Assembly (NCBI GenBank): GCA_043769295.1
Contig: JAYVJL010000175.1
Coordinates: 1-18,144 of the forward strand
Source of the DNA: Aalborgiella sp043769295
Lineage (GTDB): Bacteria > Pseudomonadota > Gammaproteobacteria > Burkholderiales > Burkholderiaceae_C
Length of the DNA: 18,144 nt
Reading direction: 5' to 3'
Notes under the pieces: generated by a model
Seen by the model: only the letters and a program-made list of their open reading frames with translations
Databases searched by the model: none
What the model was told of the DNA's origin: nothing
Position numbers and translations under genes: made by a program
Part shown: positions 1-4,944 of the stretch, in pieces
Layout of the letters: each line of letters begins with the position of its first letter
Numbering within the stretch: the stretch's first letter is position 1

Positions 1-228
1 TTCCGTGCCGTGGGCAACAGCGGCCAGGTAGCTGGCTTTCACTTTGGCGGCAGCATCAACGCCGGCAGGTACGCGGTGCGTGATCAACTCAACCAGCGTC
101 GCCCCTTCACCCGCAGGTGGCGCTTTGAGCAGTTCAATCAGCTCGCCAGTTTGCTTGGCTGACAAAGGCAAAGGCGGGATTCCCAGTGCAGCGCGCTCGG
201 CGACATGGGTTCTGTAGGCTGGTAGCAT
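1..228 (-). CDS. acnB: Aconitate hydratase B, N-terminal part (partial, cut by window edge)
   Basis: This is the first 76 codons of bifunctional aconitase B, which interconverts citrate and isocitrate in the TCA cycle and usually also acts on 2-methylisocitrate. The N-terminus reads MLPAYRTHVAERAALGIPPL and continues with LLKAPPAGE and ITHRVPAGVD. These closely parallel the start of E. coli AcnB (helical HEAT-like domain). The ATG at 228 follows AGGAG at about 6 nt, a good ribosome binding site. The iron-sulfur cysteines and catalytic domains lie outside the window. It is the last gene visible in a minus-strand series mdh, citE-like, secreted protein, acnB, so it may share their transcript. 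An AT-rich stretch at 241-290 could also hold its own promoter, but I see no convincing -35/-10 pair. The identification is firm despite truncation. Confidence 0.93.
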   Translation of the reverse strand, partial: MLPAYRTHVAERAALGIPPLPLSAKQTGELIELLKAPPAGEGATLVELITHRVPAGVDAAAKVKASYLAAVAHGTE

Positions 229-286
229 CTCAATCTCCTGGTTGCAATAATAAAAATTAAGTTAAAAGATAAATAAAGGATTAAAT

Positions 287-349
287 ATGACTCTAATCGG
301 CGTATTTATTGCCTACGCCGCTATTATTTCAGCAGCAATCAAACGATGA
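287..349 (+). CDS. Possible 20-residue hydrophobic peptide ORF inside a dispersed repeat
   Basis: A tiny plus-strand ORF lies in the gap between acnB and the next gene. It encodes MTLIGVFIAY followed by AAIISAAIKR: an almost continuous hydrophobic helix with a basic end, as expected of a minimal membrane peptide. The ATG at 287 is preceded by AAAGGA at 275-280 with 6 nt spacing, which is close to ideal. The upstream sequence is very AT-rich and could hold a weak promoter. Against it, most of the ORF is copy A of a short repeat, and the same frame in copies C and D has a stop after 7 or 8 codons, so the openness may be accidental. I do not recognise a family. It is either a real small protein or a by-product of the repeat. 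Confidence 0.3.
   Translation: MTLIGVFIAYAAIISAAIKR
294..340 (+). repeat. Dispersed AT-rich repeat, copy A (intergenic)
   Basis: The 30-nt core is 298-327, beginning CGGCGTATTTATTG and ending GCTATTAT. By eye it matches copy D in trpF (opposite strand) at about 26 of 30 positions and copy C between leuD and leuB at about 25 of 30. It sits in the 153-nt gap between acnB and the secreted-protein gene. The match extends a little to the right with an AGCA element. Similar short repeats are, from memory, common in Comamonadaceae genomes, but I cannot name this one. Confidence 0.75.
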
Positions 350-381
350 TTATTTAGCAAGATACATGCCAAAACGCCTGC

Positions 382-873
382 TTATTTCGGTGCATCCAAA
401 ATTCCAGGTGTGCCGTTTTTCTTCATCGCCAAAGCAACAGCAGCTTGAGCCGGGTTGATGCAGTCATCAGCCAGTCTGGAGCCCGTTTTCTGGTTCATCA
501 TCATCGATTTGTTGGTCATTTGCAGCCAGATGGCACCTTCTCTGGGGTCTTCCAATCGGACGGCACCGCTCAAGGTCACCACCGGGTACATATGGTAGGT
601 GCGGTTTTTAACGGTCACGTTGAAGTAGCCGCTGCCATCAGCATCCGGCGTCAAGGTCACACTGACCCCGGCTTCACAGGCTTGCGGACCCGTGTAGACA
701 TTCGGGACGATGGCTGTCTGGGCGGGTGTCAACAGCGTATCCAAATGCGTGCTGGGCTGAGCTTGCTCAACCACGGCAGTTGATTTTTTTTTGGTTTTTG
801 ACTTGCTTTCAGACTGCGACAAAGCAGCAAGTGGCAAACTCAAAATCAAAGCGGCAGTGATGAGTGATTTCAT
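382..873 (-). CDS. Small secreted protein of unknown function
   Basis: It encodes 163 residues that I do not recognise as a named family. The first 19 or so residues (MKSLITAALILSLPLAALS) form a clear Sec signal peptide with cleavage likely near residue 19. A short Lys/Ser-rich stretch follows (residues 21-31), then a mainly beta-looking region (SVTLTPDADGSGYFNVTV, VVTLSGAVRLEDP). Only two cysteines, 66 and 138, remain in the mature part, which would suit one disulfide in the periplasm. There is no lipobox. I chose the ATG at 873 because AGGAG precedes it and the signal peptide begins there. An in-frame ATG at 927 overlaps the citE-like stop as ATGA and would add 18 residues before the signal peptide, which is less plausible. 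It lies 50 nt after the citE-like gene on the same strand, probably co-transcribed with mdh. Its link to the TCA cycle is unknown. Confidence 0.8.
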   Translation of the reverse strand: MKSLITAALILSLPLAALSQSESKSKTKKKSTAVVEQAQPSTHLDTLLTPAQTAIVPNVYTGPQACEAGVSVTLTPDADGSGYFNVTVKNRTYHMYPVVTLSGAVRLEDPREGAIWLQMTNKSMMMNQKTGSRLADDCINPAQAAVALAMKKNGTPGILDAPK

Positions 874-923
874 GGGGGCTCCTAATGAGATTCCGGTTGA
901 TGAGTCGAACGCGCCTGTATCGT

Positions 924-1964
924 TCATATCGATTGTTCCGCGTCAAAATAAGATGATACGGGTTGACACAGCGCACGGCCTGTTTGGTGCGCCCGTTCTA
1001 GTAACTGCCAGTAATAGCGGTAGCTGGCTCGGTCTTGCAATTTACCCTTGAAGCTGATGGGTGCCCAATGGGCAGCAGCTCCGGCAACGATGATGTGTGA
1101 GGCTGTTTCAATCTCTTCTTCGCTGGGCGCAAAAGCGGTCAAAATGGGGCGGATCTGGCTGGGATGAATACTCCACATACGTGAGTAACCGAACTCCCGG
1201 GCAGCGCGACTTGCAGCGGCAGCAATCGCCGATGCGTCAGAAAACTCGGTCACCACACAATGCGACGGCACTTTACCGGCGGCGTGGCAGGCGCTTGCAA
1301 TGGCCAACTTTGCGCGCACAACAAGCGGGTGGGTGAACTGCCCCAAAGCGTTCATCGCGCTGGCGGGAATGGCCCCGCCATGGCTGGAGACAAAATCCAT
1401 GAGTCCAAAACTCAGCGATTGGACGCGCGGATGCGCAGCAATATCAAAAGCGCGGTGTACCGCTGCAGGCGATTCAATCAAAACATGCAGCGCTAAGGGC
1501 ACTGTACCGGTGCCAGCCTGAGCAGCATCGATCAAGGCCACCGCACGGTCCACATCGGCGACACATTCAACTTTAGGGACCATCACATGGCATAGCGCGT
1601 GCGAAACCTGGCCGACAATGATCTCGATATCCGATTCAAACGAAGGGTGATCCACCGCATGGATGCGAGCGGCGATACCTGTGTATTTTTTAGACGTTGT
1701 TTTTGCTGTTTTATTAATAGCAGCACAGGCTTTGTTTGCAACGGCTACGATCATATTCGCATGGTCGACCTCGCCACCTACGGGGGCGCCGTCTTCACAG
1801 TCCAGCGTCACGTCAAACACGCAAGCGCCGAACTCTTGCGTCATTTCTGCCTGCAATTGCAAGCTTTTGGTCATCCGCGCTTCGACGCCGCAATAGTGAT
1901 CGCAGACGGGAAGCGGAACCGCCCCAGCCTGTGACCCTAATAAAACGTCGCGCGGATGAACCAT
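924..1964 (-). CDS. HpcH/HpaI aldolase / citrate lyase beta-subunit (CitE-like) family protein
   Basis: This 346-residue protein has the CitE/HpcH TIM-barrel pattern: an acidic DVTLDCEDG segment (51-59), an Arg in RIHAVDHP (100-107), VPKVE near 129-133, the metal-ligand Glu in LIESPAAV (164), and FGLMDF with Asp190. Family members split or form C-C bonds in acyl-CoA or acid substrates (citryl-CoA, malyl-CoA, hydroxy-acids), usually with Mg2+. The exact substrate cannot be read here. There are no citrate lyase alpha or gamma subunits nearby, so true citrate lyase is unlikely. The ATG at 1964 is only 6 nt after the mdh stop and has no clear Shine-Dalgarno, so translation may be coupled to mdh. 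A later Met (31) would remove the conserved-looking CDHYCGVEAR start. Residues about 78-95 (KACAAINKTAKTTSKKYT) are Lys/Thr/Ala-rich and come from AT-rich DNA that resembles the dispersed repeat, so they look like an insertion. Confidence 0.88.
   Translation of the reverse strand: MVHPRDVLLGSQAGAVPLPVCDHYCGVEARMTKSLQLQAEMTQEFGACVFDVTLDCEDGAPVGGEVDHANMIVAVANKACAAINKTAKTTSKKYTGIAARIHAVDHPSFESDIEIIVGQVSHALCHVMVPKVECVADVDRAVALIDAAQAGTGTVPLALHVLIESPAAVHRAFDIAAHPRVQSLSFGLMDFVSSHGGAIPASAMNALGQFTHPLVVRAKLAIASACHAAGKVPSHCVVTEFSDASAIAAAASRAAREFGYSRMWSIHPSQIRPILTAFAPSEEEIETASHIIVAGAAAHWAPISFKGKLQDRASYRYYWQLLERAHQTGRALCQPVSSYFDAEQSI
1674..1724 (+). repeat. Diverged copy B of the dispersed repeat, inside the citE-like gene
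   Basis: An AT-rich patch inside an otherwise GC-rich gene. Read on the minus strand it carries TGCTATTAATAAAACAGC, which lines up with TGCTATAAATTTAATAGC of copy C, and AAATACACAGGTAT, which lines up with AAATACGCCGGCTAT. The two blocks are about 5 nt further apart than in copy C. It encodes the Lys/Thr-rich segment near residues 80-95 of the CitE-like protein. The match is weaker than among copies A, C and D, so membership is likely but not certain. Confidence 0.45.
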
Positions 1965-1970
1965 AGCAAA

Positions 1971-2957
1971 TTACAGCAGGTGCGCCACGCCTTTTTGCTC
2001 TTCTTGCAGCTCGGCCAGGGTCTTGTTGATGCACTCCTGGCTGAACGCGTCTACTGGCAAGTCTTGAACCACAGTGTATTCGCCGCCTGCGCAGGTCACG
2101 GCGAAGCCGAACATGGTGTCTTTCGGGATGCCGTATTGGCCGTCAGAAGGAATACCCATGGTGACCCACTTGCCGTTGGTACCCAAGGCCCAATCGCGCA
2201 TGTGGTCGATGGCAGCATTGGCAGCAGATGCGGCAGAAGACACGCCACGTGCGGCGATGATGGCTGCGCCACGCTTGCCCACAGTTGGCAAGAAGGTGTT
2301 GGCATTCCACTCTTGGTCGTTGATCATGTCTTTGACTGACGCGCCGTTGATGGTTGCGAAGCGGTAATCAGCGTACATCGTTGGTGAATGGTTGCCCCAC
2401 ACGGCCAATTTTTCGATGTCAGCCACGGCCTTGCCGGTTTTGGACGCGAGCTGCGATGCCGCGCGGTTGTGGTCCAAACGCAACATGGCGGTAAAGTTTT
2501 TGCGTGGCAGATCAGGCGCGCTTTTCATGGCAATGTAGGCATTGGTGTTGGCTGGGTTACCGACCACCAAGACACGCACGTCACGGCTGGCGACAGCGTT
2601 CAAAGCCTTGCCTTGTGCCGTGAAAATTTCGGCATTGACCGCCAGCAGTTCTGCACGTTCCATGCCCGGACCACGTGGACGTGAGCCGATCAACAAAGCG
2701 TAGTCCACATCCTTGAATGCGGTCATTGGGTCGCTGTGCGCTTCCATGCCCACCAACAGCGGGAATGCACAGTCTTGCAATTCCATCATCACACCTTGCA
2801 GGGCTTGCTGGGCTTTTTCGACGGGCACTTCCAACAGGCTCAACACCACCGGCTGGTCCTTTCCGAGCATTTCACCCGATGCGATACGAAACAAAATCGC
2901 GTAACCAATTTGACCTGCGGCACCGGTAACGGCTACACGAACGGGCTTTTTACTCAT
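1971..2957 (-). CDS. mdh: Malate dehydrogenase (NAD-dependent)
   Basis: This enzyme oxidises malate to oxaloacetate in the TCA cycle, in the cytoplasm. The 328-residue protein has the Rossmann loop TGAAGQIGYA (11-20), substrate-binding arginines in SRPRGPGM (93, 95) and Arg101, VVGNPANTNA (131-140), the Asp/Arg pair in LDHNRA (162, 165), and catalytic His190 in WGNHSP. Length and motifs fit the cytosolic-type LDH/MDH family usual in Burkholderiales, not the E. coli type. The ATG at 2957 follows CTGGAG with good spacing. A plausible promoter lies at 3024-3053, giving a leader of about 60 nt. It is the first gene of the minus-strand set and is divergent from the gntR regulator, so the palindrome at 3065-3076 may influence it. 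Confidence 0.97.
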   Translation of the reverse strand: MSKKPVRVAVTGAAGQIGYAILFRIASGEMLGKDQPVVLSLLEVPVEKAQQALQGVMMELQDCAFPLLVGMEAHSDPMTAFKDVDYALLIGSRPRGPGMERAELLAVNAEIFTAQGKALNAVASRDVRVLVVGNPANTNAYIAMKSAPDLPRKNFTAMLRLDHNRAASQLASKTGKAVADIEKLAVWGNHSPTMYADYRFATINGASVKDMINDQEWNANTFLPTVGKRGAAIIAARGVSSAASAANAAIDHMRDWALGTNGKWVTMGIPSDGQYGIPKDTMFGFAVTCAGGEYTVVQDLPVDAFSQECINKTLAELQEEQKGVAHLL

Positions 2958-3023
2958 AGAAAACTCCAGATATAGGGTGATAACTTGTTAAAAGGAAAAG
3001 AAAAGAACAAAAAACAGCTTGAT

Positions 3024-3053
3024 AGTTTACTCTCGAAAACCCTAACTCGTCAA
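3024..3053 (-). promoter_or_regulatory. Predicted mdh promoter
   Basis: On the minus strand, TTGACG (3048-3053) and TAAACT (3024-3029) are separated by 18 bp. They match the sigma-70 -35 box at 5 of 6 and the -10 box at 4 of 6 positions. Transcription would start near 3017, about 60 nt before the mdh start codon. The regulator palindrome at 3065-3076 lies about 11 bp upstream of the -35 box, so a bound regulator could act on this promoter without covering its core. Confidence 0.5.
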
Positions 3054-3054
3054 T

Positions 3055-3082
3055 TTGTCTTATGTCTTATATAAGATATGAT
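3055..3082 (+). promoter_or_regulatory. Predicted gntR promoter, overlapping the operator
   Basis: TTGTCT (3055-3060) and TATGAT (3077-3082) are 16 bp apart and match the -35 box at 4 of 6 and the -10 box at 5 of 6. Transcription would begin at about 3089-3090, exactly at the ATG chosen for the regulator, predicting a leaderless or near-leaderless mRNA. An alternative -10, TATAAG at 3070-3075, would give a start near 3082, still with almost no leader. Confidence 0.4.
3065..3076. promoter_or_regulatory. 12-bp perfect palindrome, probable GntR-family operator
   Basis: TCTTATATAAGA is a perfect inverted repeat. The symmetry continues imperfectly to 3061-3080. The left half is also tandemly duplicated: GTCTTAT occurs at 3057-3063 and again at 3064-3070, so there are three half-sites. 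It lies immediately before the gntR gene, between its predicted -35 and -10, and near the mdh promoter. Members of the HutC/UTRA group usually bind AT-rich palindromes beside their own genes, so autorepression is the simplest reading. I did not see the motif before acnB, sdhC, gltA or leuC. Confidence 0.6.
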
Positions 3083-3089
3083 TAGGGAA

Positions 3090-3881
3090 ATGGCACAAAT
3101 TGAGACACCCCCACCTTTAACACCCAACGAACCCTTAGGTTTTGCCGAGCTGACTACGCCCGCTTTCAGCCCTTTGTACCAGCAAATCAAGGCTTTGATG
3201 CTTCAAAGCCTGCAAGGCGGCGAATGGAAACCGGGGGAGGCCATCCCCAGCGAAATAGACTTGGCTGCACGTTTTCGTGTCAGCCAAGGCACCATGCGCA
3301 AAGCGATTGACGAATTAGCCTCTGAAAACTTGCTGATTCGCCGCCAAGGTAAAGGCACCTTTGTGGCAACCCATGCTGAAACGCAGGTGCAATACCGCTT
3401 CTTGAAACTCGTTCCAGACGCAGGTGACCAAAGCAGCGAAGGCCCTGCAGACCGCCAAATCGTGGAATGCAAACGCATACGCGCGTCGGCTGAAATCGCC
3501 AAACTGCTCAATTTACGCACCGGCGACCCGGTATTACAGGCGCAGCGGGTGCTGTCGTTTGCCGGTGTGCCAACCATTTTGGAAGACATTTGGCTACCAG
3601 GCGGTCCGTTCAAAGGTTTGACCGCCGAGCGTTTGGCCCAGTATCACGGCCCCATGTACGCGCTGTTTGAGACTGAATTTGGCGTGCGCATGGTGCGCGC
3701 CACTGAAAATATCCGTGCCGTACAGCCCGACCCCGTCCAATGCGCGCTGCTCAACATCACGCCAAACACGCCTTTGCTCAGCGTAGAACGCATTGCCTAC
3801 ACATACAAAGGCATGCCCATGGAATTGCGACGCGGCTATTACCGCACTGAAACACACCACTATAAAAATGAACTCAACTGA
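3090..3881 (+). CDS. GntR-family transcriptional regulator (HutC/UTRA subfamily)
   Basis: With this start it has 263 residues: a winged helix-turn-helix at about 27-94 (FSPLYQQIKALML, IPSEIDLAARFRVSQGTMRKA, RRQGKGTFVA), then a UTRA effector-binding domain at about 110-255 ending in LRRGYYRTETHHY. UTRA domains bind small metabolites. Here the ligand is plausibly a TCA intermediate, inferred only from its position between the mdh and sdh operons. An in-frame ATG at 3078 would add four residues, but it lies inside the predicted -10 box and has no ribosome binding site. The ATG at 3090 coincides with the predicted transcription start and has at most a weak, too-close AGGGA. It is likely autoregulated through the palindrome at 3065-3076. 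Confidence 0.92.
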   Translation: MAQIETPPPLTPNEPLGFAELTTPAFSPLYQQIKALMLQSLQGGEWKPGEAIPSEIDLAARFRVSQGTMRKAIDELASENLLIRRQGKGTFVATHAETQVQYRFLKLVPDAGDQSSEGPADRQIVECKRIRASAEIAKLLNLRTGDPVLQAQRVLSFAGVPTILEDIWLPGGPFKGLTAERLAQYHGPMYALFETEFGVRMVRATENIRAVQPDPVQCALLNITPNTPLLSVERIAYTYKGMPMELRRGYYRTETHHYKNELN

Positions 3882-3911
3882 AGGAAGCTGAACCATTCAC
3901 TCAACAATTTG

Positions 3912-3950
3912 GTGAAAGTTTCACGTTAGTTTGCTGCGGTGCAATAGAAT
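3912..3950 (+). promoter_or_regulatory. Candidate sdh operon promoter with a small palindrome
   Basis: In the 209-nt gap before sdhC, GTGAAA-G-TTTCAC (3912-3924) is a perfect 6-bp inverted repeat around one base. TAGAAT (3945-3950) matches the -10 box at 5 of 6. The only -35-like hexamer, TTCACG at 3920-3925, overlaps the palindrome with a long 19-bp spacer, so the promoter may need an activator. Transcription from here would give a leader of about 130 nt before sdhC. No terminator is evident after gntR, so read-through from gntR is also possible. The rest of the gap (3951-4090) shows nothing I can name. Confidence 0.3.
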
Positions 3951-4090
3951 CGAACAATTTACTGAGTAACCCGCAAAAATGTCGAAAAATAGTCACCCTT
4001 AAGTTACCGTTTCTTTTTCCTTGAAAACGTCACGTGCAACCACCTTTAGTCCCATTTAGTTAGCAGTTACGACCTTTTGAAAGCCATCAA

Positions 4091-4537
4091 ATGACAGAAT
4101 TAGCCACTGGAACGAAGCCTAAACGGCCTGAGTTTCGCAACATCAACGCCTTCAAAGACCTGACCACCTACCGTATGGTACCTGCCGCCTGGGTGTCCAT
4201 TTTGCACCGCGCCAGTGGTGCCGTCATGTTTTTATTGATGCCTTTCATCATCTGGATGTTTGATGCGTCGGTCAGCTCTGAGATCTCGTTTGCAAAATTC
4301 ACCAGCGTGTTCAACAACGGTGCAGGCTATGTACCCGGCTGGTTTTTTAAATTGGTGGCTTTGGCTTTGATCTGGTCTTATCTGCAGCATTTCATCGCAG
4401 GCCTGCGCCATTTGTTCATGGACCTGAACCATGACAGAGCCACCAAAGAATTCGGCAAATCATCAGCCCAAGTGGTGCTGGTGCTCAGCCTGGGGTTGAC
4501 GTTTGTTCTGGCTCTCAAGCTGTTCGGCGTTTATTGA
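4091..4537 (+). CDS. sdhC: Succinate dehydrogenase cytochrome b556 subunit
   Basis: This is one of two membrane anchors of respiratory complex II, which oxidises succinate and reduces ubiquinone at the inner membrane. The 148 residues contain three hydrophobic helices (about 42-57, 84-104 and 127-145). SILHRASG carries Ser36 and Arg40, the equivalents of quinone-site residues in E. coli SdhC. RHLFMD carries His107, the expected heme b ligand. The N-terminus is about 9 residues longer than in E. coli. The ATG at 4091 has only a weak upstream GAAAG. It begins the sdhCDAB-sdhE-gltA series, 38 nt before sdhD. Confidence 0.95.
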   Translation: MTELATGTKPKRPEFRNINAFKDLTTYRMVPAAWVSILHRASGAVMFLLMPFIIWMFDASVSSEISFAKFTSVFNNGAGYVPGWFFKLVALALIWSYLQHFIAGLRHLFMDLNHDRATKEFGKSSAQVVLVLSLGLTFVLALKLFGVY

Positions 4538-4575
4538 ACCTGTTTACTGTTTAACCAGATAGAAGGAATAACAAC

Positions 4576-4941
4576 ATGGCAGTTAATTACGGTTCCAAAC
4601 GCGTTGTCGTAGGCGCACACTACGGCGTGCGCGACTGGCTCAGCCAGCGCGTCACAGCAGCGCTGATGGCGCTTTTCACGGTCGTCGTCCTCGCGCAAGT
4701 GATTTTCAACAAAGGTGCGATGGGCTACGACAAATGGGCTGGCATCTTCTCGTCGCAATGGATGAAGACACTGACGTTCGTCGTCATCATCGCCATGCTG
4801 TACCACGTGTGGGTGGGCATGCGCGACATCTGGATGGACTACATCCAACCCGTTGGCATCCGTTTGTTGATGCAAATATTCACCATCGTCTGGCTCGTCG
4901 CATGTGCGGGCTGGGCCATTCAAGTTCTCTGGAGACTGTAA
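4576..4941 (+). CDS. sdhD: Succinate dehydrogenase hydrophobic membrane anchor subunit
   Basis: This second membrane anchor of complex II has 121 residues and three hydrophobic segments (about 26-44, 64-80 and 94-116). The motif YHVWVGMRDIWMDY gives His77 as the second heme b ligand and Asp88-Tyr89 as the residues lining the quinone site, matching the HAWIGM...DY pattern of E. coli SdhD. The ATG follows AAGGA at about 8 nt. Only three bases separate its stop from sdhA, and the sdhA ribosome binding site (GGAG) lies inside its last codons, so the two genes are probably translationally coupled. Confidence 0.95.
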   Translation: MAVNYGSKRVVVGAHYGVRDWLSQRVTAALMALFTVVVLAQVIFNKGAMGYDKWAGIFSSQWMKTLTFVVIIAMLYHVWVGMRDIWMDYIQPVGIRLLMQIFTIVWLVACAGWAIQVLWRL

Positions 4942-4944
4942 GTC

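Noticed and set aside
229..300. Clear sigma-70 promoter for acnB
   Set aside because: The region is AT-rich and contains TATTAT on the minus strand (247-252), but no acceptable -35 sits at the right distance, so I did not annotate it.
874..927. Longer start (ATG 927) for the secreted protein, overlapping the upstream stop as ATGA
   Set aside because: It would put 18 polar residues before a typical signal peptide, while the ATG at 873 has AGGAG in the right place.
924..1964. Annotation as citrate lyase beta subunit proper (citE)
   Set aside because: No citD, citF or citC genes are nearby, and the family has many other activities. I kept only the family-level call.
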